Program-made: the position numbers and the translations under genes
The notes under the pieces: model-generated
The model's database searches: none
Told to the model about the DNA's origin: nothing
The model's input: only the letters and a program-made list of their open reading frames with translations
Shown: positions 1-5,352 of the stretch, piece after piece
Layout: every line of letters begins with the position of its first letter
How positions within the stretch are numbered: position 1 is the first letter of the stretch
Assembly: GCA_029240955.1 (NCBI GenBank)
Contig: JARDZH010000196.1
Span: 1-5,352, forward strand
Source of the DNA: Pseudomonas sp.
GTDB taxonomy: Bacteria; Pseudomonadota; Gammaproteobacteria; Pseudomonadales; Pseudomonadaceae
DNA: 5,352 nucleotides
Reading direction: 5' to 3'

Positions 1-1
1 G

Positions 2-847
2 CAGAAACTGACCCTCAACGACTCGTCCCTGCAGTATCTGCCGGAAAGCTCCGACGCACTGGGCTTCGGCTTCCGTTGCGGCTTCCTCGGCATGCTGCAC
101 ATGGAAATCATCCAGGAACGCCTTGAGCGTGAGTACGACCTGGACCTGATCACCACCGCGCCAACCGTTATTTTCGAGCTGGTTCTCAAGACCGGTGAAA
201 CGATTTACGTAGACAACCCGTCCAAACTGCCGGATGTGTCTGCAATCGAAGACATGCGCGAACCGATCGTGCGCGCGAATATTCTTGTGCCTCAGGAGCA
301 CCTGGGCAACGTCATTACGCTGTGCATCGAGAAGCGTGGTGTGCAGCGCGACATGTTGTTCCTCGGAACCCAGGTACAAGTGAGCTACGACTTGCCGATG
401 AACGAAGTGGTCCTGGACTTCTTCGATCGTCTCAAGTCGGTCAGCCGTGGTTATGCGTCACTGGACTATCATTTCGATCGTTACCAGTCCGCCAACCTGG
501 TCAAGCTTGACGTTCTGATCAACGGTGAGAAGGTCGACGCCCTGGCGCTGATCGTGCACCGCGACAATGCACACTTCAAAGGTCGTGCGTTGACCGAGAA
601 GATGAAAGAGCTGATTCCTCGGCAGATGTTCGACGTTGCGATCCAAGCTGCCATCGGCGGTCAGATCGTTGCACGGACGACCGTCAAGGCGCTCAGAAAG
701 AACGTACTGGCCAAGTGTTACGGCGGTGACGTAAGCCGTAAGCGCAAATTGCTGGAGAAGCAAAAGGCCGGTAAGAAACGCATGAAGCAGGTCGGCAACG
801 TGGAAATTCCACAAGAAGCTTTCCTCGCAGTGCTCAGGTTGGAATAG
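2..847 (+). CDS. lepA: LepA / elongation factor 4 (EF4), C-terminal half, 5' end outside window
   Basis: This is the last 281 residues of the ribosome-associated translational GTPase LepA (EF4), a cytosolic factor implicated in translation under stress and in 30S biogenesis. The reading frame is open from base 2, so the start and the GTPase domain lie upstream; the full family protein is about 600 residues. What remains should be part of domain III, the EF-G-like domain V and the LepA-specific C-terminal domain. Visible signatures are [10 protein letters not shown] followed by [19 protein letters not shown] (from fragment residue 22 on), and the basic tail [19 protein letters not shown] followed by [10 protein letters not shown], which is diagnostic of the LepA C-terminal domain and contacts the ribosome. 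The stop is TAG at 845-847. lepB begins 9 bases later, so the two are very likely co-transcribed, as in E. coli. No frameshift or damaged motif is seen in the visible part. Confidence 0.97.
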   Translation, partial: QKLTLNDSSLQYLPESSDALGFGFRCGFLGMLHMEIIQERLEREYDLDLITTAPTVIFELVLKTGETIYVDNPSKLPDVSAIEDMREPIVRANILVPQEHLGNVITLCIEKRGVQRDMLFLGTQVQVSYDLPMNEVVLDFFDRLKSVSRGYASLDYHFDRYQSANLVKLDVLINGEKVDALALIVHRDNAHFKGRALTEKMKELIPRQMFDVAIQAAIGGQIVARTTVKALRKNVLAKCYGGDVSRKRKLLEKQKAGKKRMKQVGNVEIPQEAFLAVLRLE

Positions 848-856
848 TAAGGTCTT

Positions 857-1711
857 ATGTCACTAAATTTCCCGCTGTTGTTGGTCATTGCTGTCTTTGT
901 CTGTGGCTTGCTTGCACTGCTTGATCTGGTCGTTCTGGCGCCTCGGCGCCGGGCTGCCATCTCGAACTATCAGGGCAGCGTGGGTCAGCCGGACGTGGCA
1001 GTCGTCGAGCGATTGAACAAGGAGCCGCTGCTGGTCGAGTACGGCAAATCGTTCTTTCCGGTGCTGTTCATCGTGCTGGTGCTGCGGTCGTTTCTGGTCG
1101 AGCCGTTCCAGATTCCGTCAGGCTCGATGAAACCGACCCTCGACGTGGGCGATTTCATCCTGGTCAACAAGTTCTCTTACGGGATCCGTCTGCCGGTGCT
1201 TGACCAGAAGGTCATCCCGATCGGCGATCCTCAGCGCGGCGATGTGATGGTGTTCCGTTACCCAAGCGACCCGAGCGTCAACTACATCAAGCGTGTGGTC
1301 GGCCTGCCGGGCGACCATATTCGCTACACCGGCGACAAGCGCCTGTTCGTCAATGGTGAATCGGTAGCCCGCAAACTGATCGGTTCTGAGCCGGGTACGC
1401 TGGGCAGCGCCGAGCTCTACGAGGAAAAACTGGGCGCGGTCGAACATCAGATCCGTCTGGAAATGACCCGTTACCGTGCGCCACCTGATACCGAGTGGAC
1501 GGTTCCAGCCGGTCATTACTTCATGATGGGCGACAACCGCGACAACTCCAACGACAGCCGTTACTGGGACGATCCGAAGATTCCGAAAGAAGAACTTGGA
1601 ATGGTCCCGGACAAGAACATTGTCGGCAAGGCCTTCGCAGTCTGGATGAGCTGGCCTGAGCCGAAACTCAGCCACTTCCCCAACTTCTCGCGGGTTGGGC
1701 TGATCAAGTAA
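857..1711 (+). CDS. lepB: Signal peptidase I (leader peptidase)
   Basis: LepB is the inner-membrane serine protease that cleaves signal peptides from Sec- and Tat-exported proteins on the periplasmic side. The 284-residue product has a first membrane segment at about 4-28, a basic cytoplasmic loop starting APRRRAA, and a second membrane segment at about 65-82. The periplasmic catalytic domain follows. The nucleophile is Ser90 in QIPSGSM (box B) and the general base is Lys145 in YIKRVVGLPGD (box D), giving the Ser-Lys dyad. Box C is GDVMVFRYP at 128-136 and box E is GDNRDNSNDSRYW at 225-237. It is shorter than the 324-residue E. coli enzyme. Its only cysteine is Cys16 in the first membrane segment, so the periplasmic disulfide known from E. 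coli LepB cannot form. The ATG at 857 has TAAGG at 848-852, right after the lepA stop, which supports translation from a shared lepA-lepB transcript. All catalytic residues are intact. Confidence 0.97.
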   Translation: MSLNFPLLLVIAVFVCGLLALLDLVVLAPRRRAAISNYQGSVGQPDVAVVERLNKEPLLVEYGKSFFPVLFIVLVLRSFLVEPFQIPSGSMKPTLDVGDFILVNKFSYGIRLPVLDQKVIPIGDPQRGDVMVFRYPSDPSVNYIKRVVGLPGDHIRYTGDKRLFVNGESVARKLIGSEPGTLGSAELYEEKLGAVEHQIRLEMTRYRAPPDTEWTVPAGHYFMMGDNRDNSNDSRYWDDPKIPKEELGMVPDKNIVGKAFAVWMSWPEPKLSHFPNFSRVGLIK

Positions 1712-1715
1712 TCGG

Positions 1716-1741
1716 GATGGCGCTGCGCAGGCAGCGCCATC
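1716..1741 (+). terminator. Perfect GC-rich hairpin just after lepB (weak terminator or processing stem)
   Basis: Bases 1716-1726 (GATGGCGCTGC) and 1731-1741 (GCAGCGCCATC) are exact reverse complements. They form an 11-bp stem with the four-base loop GCAG, starting five bases after the lepB stop. The bases that follow (TGTCGTTCC) are not a clean run of T, so a strong intrinsic terminator is doubtful. It could be a partial terminator, a 3'-end stabiliser of lepA-lepB mRNA, or part of the leader structure of the downstream rnc unit. The hairpin itself is seen directly; its function is inferred. Confidence 0.55.
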
Positions 1742-1812
1742 TGTCGTTCCGGCAGGTTCCAGCTGAATCGAAGGCCGAGTGGATCGATAAGCTCCCTGGG
1801 CCGCACCGACAG
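1741..1812 (+). promoter_or_regulatory. Imperfect long stem-loop in the leader of the DUF4845-rnc-era unit
   Basis: The gap before the DUF4845 gene can fold into one extended interrupted hairpin. Paired blocks from outside in are 1741-1746 with 1807-1812 (CTGTCG/CGACAG), 1750-1753 with 1800-1803, 1754-1756 with 1795-1797, 1761-1764 with 1790-1793 and 1767-1771 with 1784-1788. A lone T-A pair at 1748/1805 brings the total to 23 pairs, with a 12-base loop at 1772-1783. Its outermost base C1741 is shared with the preceding hairpin. In E. coli, RNase III cleaves a stem-loop in its own rnc leader (rncO) and so represses itself; this fold sits in the matching place. No convincing sigma-70 promoter was found in the gap. 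The pairing is by hand, with no energy calculated, and the function is inference. Confidence 0.35.
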
Positions 1813-1821
1813 TCTATCCTT

Positions 1822-1825
1822 GAGG
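1822..1825 (+). promoter_or_regulatory. Ribosome binding site deciding the DUF4845 gene start
   Basis: GAGG lies six bases before the ATG at 1832. An alternative in-frame TTG at 1820 overlaps this site and has no comparable site of its own, so ATG 1832 is preferred. Confidence 0.7.
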
Positions 1826-1831
1826 TCGTAC

Positions 1832-2209
1832 ATGACATTCTCTGCTTCTCAGAAGGGGCTGTCGCTGGTGGGCTGGCTGATCATGCTGGCGCTGGTGGCC
1901 TTCGTGGCGAGCACCGCTTTCAAGCTGGTCCCCCACTATCTCGACTTCCGGGCGATGAAGAAATCCATCGAGGCGGTCGACACCAATCAGACTCTGGATA
2001 TCACCACGGTCGACGATTTTTACAGTTATGTCGGTAAAAGCATGCAGGTCAACAGTATTCGGGATGTGGATTTGAACAAGGCGTTAAAAGTGACGGTGGC
2101 GAACGGCAAGTTCAACGCCCATTTGAACTACGAACAGCGCGAGCCGTTGATTCTGAACATCGATCTGGTGATGAAATTCGACCAGCAATTCAGCGTGGGT
2201 AAACCGTGA
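1832..2209 (+). CDS. Small DUF4845-type membrane protein with prepilin-like N-terminus
   Basis: This gene encodes a 125-residue protein of unknown function. I recognise it as the DUF4845-type protein found between lepB and rnc in Pseudomonas. The N-terminus is a short polar leader ending QKG (residues 7-9), then LSLVG and a single hydrophobic segment to about residue 30, followed by KLVPHYLDF. The rest is a small soluble domain, likely periplasmic, of alternating helix and strand character with the conserved-looking end [15 protein letters not shown]. The leader resembles a class III (prepilin) signal, with cleavage expected after Gly9, but mature position 5 is Gly14 rather than the usual Glu. 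It may therefore be a simple membrane anchor or an atypical pseudopilin-like protein. The start follows from the GAGG site six bases upstream. The TGA stop overlaps the GTG start of rnc, implying translational coupling to RNase III. The family assignment is from memory; no role should be assumed. Confidence 0.85.
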   Translation: MTFSASQKGLSLVGWLIMLALVAFVASTAFKLVPHYLDFRAMKKSIEAVDTNQTLDITTVDDFYSYVGKSMQVNSIRDVDLNKALKVTVANGKFNAHLNYEQREPLILNIDLVMKFDQQFSVGKP

Positions 2210-2895
2210 GCGTATCCTTGAGCCGTCTGGAGCGTCAGCTCGGTTATACCTTCAAAGACCAGGAATTGATGGTTCTGGCCCTGACGCATCGCAGCTTCGC
2301 CGGACGCAACAACGAGCGTCTGGAGTTTCTGGGCGATGCGATCCTCAACTTCGTGGCCGGCGAAGCGCTGTTCGAGCGTTTCCCGCAGGCCCGCGAAGGT
2401 CAGCTGTCCCGCCTGCGCGCGCGGCTGGTCAAAGGCGAAACCCTGGCGCTGTTGGCGCGGGGCTTTGATCTGGGCGAATATCTGCGCCTGGGCTCGGGCG
2501 AGCTCAAGAGCGGCGGCTTTCGTCGCGAGTCCATCCTGGCCGACGCGCTCGAAGCACTGATCGGCGCGATCTACCTGGACGCAGGCATGGAAGTGGCGCG
2601 CGAACGCGTCCTCGCCTGGCTGACCACCGAGTTCGACAGCCTGACGCTGGTGGACACGAACAAGGACCCGAAAACCCGACTGCAGGAATTTCTCCAGTCG
2701 CGCGCCTGTGAGCTGCCACGTTACGAAGTGGTGGATATCCAGGGCGAACCGCATTGCCGCACGTTCTTCGTCGAATGCGAGATCACCTTATTGAATGAAA
2801 AGAGTCGAGGTCAGGGTGTCAGCCGCCGGATTGCCGAACAGGTAGCCGCCGCTGCAGCACTTATCGCCCTGGGCGTGGAGAACGGTAATGACTGA
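2206..2895 (+). CDS. rnc: Ribonuclease III
   Basis: RNase III is the Mg2+-dependent double-strand-specific endonuclease that separates the rRNA precursors and processes structured mRNAs. The 229-residue length is close to the E. coli enzyme (226). The N-terminal nuclease domain (about 1-148) carries the signature [10 protein letters not shown] at 36-45, with acidic residues Glu37, Glu40 and Asp44. It also has Glu64 in AREGQL and the catalytic pair Asp113 and Glu116 in [12 protein letters not shown]. The double-stranded-RNA-binding domain (about 154-224) begins [12 protein letters not shown], contains [12 protein letters not shown] at 180-191 and ends with the RNA-contacting helix [16 protein letters not shown] at 204-219. 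The GTG start sits in a GTGA overlap with the stop of the preceding gene and lacks a strong ribosome binding site, so translation probably depends on re-initiation. The gene end overlaps era by eight bases. The leader fold at 1741-1812 could be a site of autoregulation by this enzyme (inference). Confidence 0.97.
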   Translation: MSVSLSRLERQLGYTFKDQELMVLALTHRSFAGRNNERLEFLGDAILNFVAGEALFERFPQAREGQLSRLRARLVKGETLALLARGFDLGEYLRLGSGELKSGGFRRESILADALEALIGAIYLDAGMEVARERVLAWLTTEFDSLTLVDTNKDPKTRLQEFLQSRACELPRYEVVDIQGEPHCRTFFVECEITLLNEKSRGQGVSRRIAEQVAAAAALIALGVENGND

Positions 2896-3790
2896 TACAA
2901 CTGCAACTCGCTGTGGCTATGTCGCCATCGTCGGCCGGCCCAACGTAGGCAAGTCCACGCTGCTCAATCACATCCTGGGTCAGAAGCTGGCGATCACCTC
3001 GCGCAAGCCGCAGACCACGCGTCACAACATGCTGGGTATCAAGACCGAAGGCGCCGTGCAGGCGATCTACGTCGATACCCCGGGCATGCACAAGAACAGT
3101 GACAAAGCGCTCAACCGTTACATGAACAAGACCGCGTCGGCCGCGCTGAAAGACGTGGACGTCGTGATCTTCGTTGTCGACCGCACCCGCTGGACCGATG
3201 AAGATCAGATGGTACTGGAGCGTATCCAGTACGTTGAAGGGCCGGTCATCCTGGCGATCAACAAGACCGATCGCCTTGAGGAAAAAAGCGAGCTGATGCC
3301 GCATCTGGAGTGGCTGCAAGGCCAGCTTCCCAATGCGTCCATCGTGCCGATCTCCGCGCAGCACGGTCACAACCTCGATGCGCTGGAAGGGCTGATTGCC
3401 TCGCACCTGCCGGAGAACGAGCACTTCTTCCCTGAAGACCAGATCACCGACCGCAGCAGCCGCTTCCTGGCCGCCGAGATGGTGCGCGAGAAGATCATGC
3501 GCCAGCTGGGTGCCGAGCTTCCCTACCAGATCACGGTGGAGATCGAGGAATTCAAACAGCAGGGCCGGACTCTGCACATCCACGCGTTGATCCTGGTCGA
3601 GCGCGACGGTCAGAAGAAAATCATCATTGGCGACAAGGGCGAGCGCATCAAGCGCATCGGCACCGACGCCCGCCGCGACATGGAGCTGTTGTTCGACTCC
3701 AAGGTCATGCTCAACCTGTGGGTGAAAGTGAAAGGTGGCTGGTCCGATGATGAACGCGCCCTGCGTTCACTGGGCTACGGCGACCTTTAA
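2888..3790 (+). CDS. era: GTPase Era
   Basis: Era is an essential GTPase that binds the 3' end of 16S rRNA and monitors 30S subunit maturation. The 300-residue product matches the family length. The GTPase domain has G1 GRPNVGKS at 16-23, the G2 region KPQTTRH at 40-46, G3 DTPG at 63-66, G4 NKTD at 125-128 and G5 SAQ at 156-158. The C-terminal KH domain (about 200-285) contains the RNA-binding loop GDKG at 248-251 inside [16 protein letters not shown]. The ATG at 2888 lies inside the end of rnc and is preceded by GGAG at 2877-2880 with seven bases spacing, so it has its own ribosome binding site as well as likely coupling to rnc. The pairing with rnc is functionally sensible because both proteins act in 16S rRNA maturation. 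The stop TAA at 3788-3790 is followed by a hairpin before recO. All G motifs are intact. Confidence 0.98.
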   Translation: MTDTTATRCGYVAIVGRPNVGKSTLLNHILGQKLAITSRKPQTTRHNMLGIKTEGAVQAIYVDTPGMHKNSDKALNRYMNKTASAALKDVDVVIFVVDRTRWTDEDQMVLERIQYVEGPVILAINKTDRLEEKSELMPHLEWLQGQLPNASIVPISAQHGHNLDALEGLIASHLPENEHFFPEDQITDRSSRFLAAEMVREKIMRQLGAELPYQITVEIEEFKQQGRTLHIHALILVERDGQKKIIIGDKGERIKRIGTDARRDMELLFDSKVMLNLWVKVKGGWSDDERALRSLGYGDL

Positions 3791-3802
3791 CACGTCCCGC
3801 GA

Positions 3803-3830
3803 CCCGGCGGCGCCTCTGCGCGTCGTCGGG
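3803..3830 (+). terminator. Hairpin with pyrimidine tract between era and recO (possible attenuator)
   Basis: Bases 3803-3813 (CCCGGCGGCGC) pair with 3820-3830 (GCGTCGTCGGG) in + strand RNA as an uninterrupted 11-bp stem with two G-U wobbles and a six-base loop. The wobbles would be A-C mismatches on the opposite strand, so the fold favours RNA made in the direction of the operon. CCTCTCTCTTC follows at 3831-3841. This is pyrimidine-rich but not a T run, so partial termination or an RNA-processing stem is more likely than a full terminator. The structure is seen directly; its function is inferred. Confidence 0.45.
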
Positions 3831-3856
3831 CCTCTCTCTTCAGTCGAGCCCCTCCG

Positions 3857-4540
3857 ATGAGCACGCCAATCGCCCGAGCCGCGTATGTGCTGCACAGCCG
3901 TCCGTACCGCGAGAACAGCGCTCTGGTGGACTTCCTCACACCACAGGGCCGGCTGCGCGCAGTGCTGCGTAGCGCCAAAGGCAAGGCGGGCTCTCTGGGC
4001 AGACCTTTCGTGCCGCTTGAAGTCGAGTTTCGTGGACGAGGCGAGTTGAAGAACGTCGGTCGCATGGAAAGCGCCGGGATCGCGTGCTGGATGACCGGCG
4101 ATGCGTTATTCAGCGGCATGTACCTCAACGAGTTGCTGATTCGCCTGTTGCCTGCGGAAGATCCGCATCCCTCGATTTTCGATCACTACGCGGCGACGCT
4201 GGTCGCGCTCGGCCAAGGCCGGCCGCTCGAACCTCTGCTGCGTTCGTTCGAATGGCGTCTTCTGGATGATCTGGGCTACGGCTTTGCGCTGGATGTCGAT
4301 ATTCAGGGCGAGCCGTTGGCCGCGGATGGCATGTACCGCTTGCAAGTAGATGCTGGCCTTGAGCGCGTGTACCTGCTGCAGCCCGGTCTTTTTCAGGGCG
4401 TCGAGCTGCTGGCGATGGCCGAAGCGGACTGGAGCGCGCCCGGCGCACTGGGCGCGGCGAAGCGTTTGATGCGCCAGGCATTGGCTGTTCACCTTGGCGG
4501 TCGGCCGCTGGTCAGCCGCGAGCTGTTCCGCAAGCCTTAG
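3857..4540 (+). CDS. recO: DNA repair protein RecO
   Basis: RecO works with RecR (and RecF) to load RecA onto SSB-coated single-stranded DNA in gap repair, and it can anneal complementary strands. The 227-residue product is close to the usual length (242 in E. coli). The N-terminal OB fold (about 1-80) contains [20 protein letters not shown] and the basic stretch [12 protein letters not shown] at 38-49, which suits DNA binding. The helical C-terminal part contains the typical [16 protein letters not shown] (84-99) and [12 protein letters not shown] (131-142). There is a single cysteine (Cys77), so no four-cysteine zinc site of the Deinococcus RecO kind is possible; the E. coli protein also lacks one. 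The ATG at 3857 is the first start codon in this frame after the era stop. It has no convincing ribosome binding site (only GAG at 3846-3848), suggesting low expression. Assignment rests on these segments and on the rnc-era-recO-pdxJ order. Confidence 0.94.
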   Translation: MSTPIARAAYVLHSRPYRENSALVDFLTPQGRLRAVLRSAKGKAGSLGRPFVPLEVEFRGRGELKNVGRMESAGIACWMTGDALFSGMYLNELLIRLLPAEDPHPSIFDHYAATLVALGQGRPLEPLLRSFEWRLLDDLGYGFALDVDIQGEPLAADGMYRLQVDAGLERVYLLQPGLFQGVELLAMAEADWSAPGALGAAKRLMRQALAVHLGGRPLVSRELFRKP

Positions 4541-4607
4541 TTTTCGGCGGCACGGTTTCCGAAGCAGTAGCCAGGCCGTATGCTTGTCGCCTGCAACGCT
4601 CATCATC

Positions 4608-4613
4608 AGGAGA
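4608..4613 (+). promoter_or_regulatory. Strong ribosome binding site for pdxJ
   Basis: AGGAGA lies five bases before the GTG at 4619 and decides the start. An in-frame ATG at 4580 would add 13 residues but has only a weak AGG upstream and no family resemblance in the added segment. Confidence 0.75.
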
Positions 4614-4618
4614 CCCCC

Positions 4619-5352
4619 GTGACTCAAAGCACTCGCATTCTTCTCGGCGTCAACATCGATCACGTGGCGACCTTGCGGCAGGCGCGTGGCACGCGCTACC
4701 CCGACCCGGTCAAAGCGGCGCTGGATGCCGAAGAAGCAGGCGCCGACGGCATCACTGTTCACTTGCGCGAGGACCGCCGCCATATCCAGGAGCGCGATGT
4801 TCTGCTGCTCAAGGATGTGCTGCAGACGCGTATGAATTTCGAAATGGGCGTGACCGAAGAAATGCTCGCCTTTGCGGAACGGATCCGCCCGGCGCACGTG
4901 TGCCTGGTGCCTGAGACCCGGCAAGAACTGACCACCGAGGGCGGCCTGGACGTCGCAGGTCAGGAAGCGCGGATCAAAGCGGCCGTGGAGCGGTTGGCGA
5001 AGATTGGCTGCGAGGTGTCGTTGTTCATCGATGCGGACGAGCAGCAGATCGCGGCTTCAAAGCGCGTCGGCGCGCCTGCTATCGAACTGCACACGGGTCG
5101 TTACGCCGATGCTCAGACGCCGGCCGAAGTCGCGGAAGAACTGCAGCGCATCGCTGACGGCGTGGCGTTTGGCGTTGCCCAAGGCTTGATCGTCAACGCC
5201 GGGCACGGGCTGCATTATCACAACGTCGAAGCGGTGGCGGCGATCAAAGGTATCAACGAGCTGAACATCGGCCATGCGCTGGTCGCACATGCCTTGTTCG
5301 TAGGCTTCAAAGCGGCGGTCGCGGAAATGAAAGCGCTGATCGTCGCGGCTGC
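4619..5352 (+). CDS. pdxJ: Pyridoxine 5'-phosphate synthase, 3' end just outside window
   Basis: PdxJ condenses 1-deoxy-D-xylulose 5-phosphate with 3-amino-2-oxopropyl phosphate to form pyridoxine 5'-phosphate, the last ring-forming step of DXP-dependent vitamin B6 synthesis in the cytosol. The window holds 244 complete codons plus two bases; the E. coli enzyme has 243 residues, so only a few C-terminal residues should be missing. The TIM-barrel motifs are [18 protein letters not shown] at 8-25, [14 protein letters not shown] at 43-56, [10 protein letters not shown] at 106-115, SLFIDAD at 134-140, [10 protein letters not shown] at 155-164, NAGHGL at 193-198 and LNIGHAL at 215-221. The catalytic residues by alignment to E. 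coli are His48, Glu75 and His196, all present. The start is GTG, chosen for the AGGAGA site five bases upstream. A 78-base gap follows recO; co-transcription with recO is likely because no terminator is seen there. Confidence 0.96.
   Translation, partial: MTQSTRILLGVNIDHVATLRQARGTRYPDPVKAALDAEEAGADGITVHLREDRRHIQERDVLLLKDVLQTRMNFEMGVTEEMLAFAERIRPAHVCLVPETRQELTTEGGLDVAGQEARIKAAVERLAKIGCEVSLFIDADEQQIAASKRVGAPAIELHTGRYADAQTPAEVAEELQRIADGVAFGVAQGLIVNAGHGLHYHNVEAVAAIKGINELNIGHALVAHALFVGFKAAVAEMKALIVAA

Noticed and set aside
1792..1820. Possible promoter before the DUF4845 gene (CTCCCT, 17 bases, TATCCT)
   Set aside because: The -35 hexamer does not resemble the consensus, and the region is better explained by the paired arm of the leader fold.
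1717..2037. Forward open frame of 106 codons starting in the hairpin after lepB
   Set aside because: It starts within the stem-loop without a ribosome binding site and runs out of frame into the DUF4845 gene; the composition is arginine- and glycine-rich as in chance frames.
2861..3583. Antisense open frame (240 codons) opposite era
   Set aside because: It mirrors the strongly conserved era sequence, has no family signature, and its length is explained by codon bias on the + strand.
4541..4550. TTTT run right after the recO stop as an intrinsic terminator
   Set aside because: No stable stem directly precedes it, and the run is only four bases long before GC-rich sequence resumes.
4556..4584. 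Possible sigma-70 promoter before pdxJ (TTTCCG, 17 bases, TATGCT)
   Set aside because: The -35 box is a poor match and the -10 matches only four of six positions; this is too weak to annotate without a mapped start.
4106..4924. Long antisense open frame (272 codons) across recO, the gap and the start of pdxJ
   Set aside because: It lies opposite two well-identified genes, has no recognisable motif, and is the kind of open frame expected opposite GC-rich codons.

Overview
The window is a contiguous, ordinary stretch of a gammaproteobacterial chromosome, almost certainly from the genus Pseudomonas. The gene order is lepA - lepB - small DUF4845-type membrane protein - rnc - era - recO - pdxJ, all on the + strand. 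The small membrane-protein gene between lepB and rnc matches the Pseudomonas arrangement and is absent from the E. coli one. By eye the G+C content is about 60%, below that of P. aeruginosa. This points to the fluorescens/syringae side of the genus, but species assignment is inference. No mobile element, tRNA, rRNA, CRISPR array or sign of horizontal transfer was seen.

Layout: 2-847 is the C-terminal half of LepA (elongation factor 4). After 9 bases comes lepB (857-1711), the signal peptidase I. A 120-base gap (1712-1831) is the largest non-coding space. It holds a perfect GC-rich hairpin followed by a longer imperfect fold. Next is a packed unit: the DUF4845 gene (1832-2209) overlaps rnc (2206-2895) by four bases, and rnc overlaps era (2888-3790) by eight. 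A 66-base gap with a second hairpin and a pyrimidine tract separates era from recO (3857-4540). A 78-base gap with a strong ribosome binding site leads to pdxJ (4619 to the window end), which lacks only its last few codons.

How the genes work together: LepA acts on ribosomes, and LepB cleaves signal peptides of exported proteins. RNase III and Era both serve 16S rRNA maturation and 30S assembly. RecO loads RecA during recombinational repair, and PdxJ closes the pyridoxine 5'-phosphate ring. The grouping is a conserved housekeeping cluster linking translation, secretion, RNA processing and cofactor supply.

I found no undescribed system. The most useful leads are the structured leader ahead of the rnc unit, a possible counterpart of the E. 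coli RNase III autoregulatory operator; the prepilin-like N-terminus of the small membrane protein; and the hairpin plus poor translation start that may lower recO expression relative to era.
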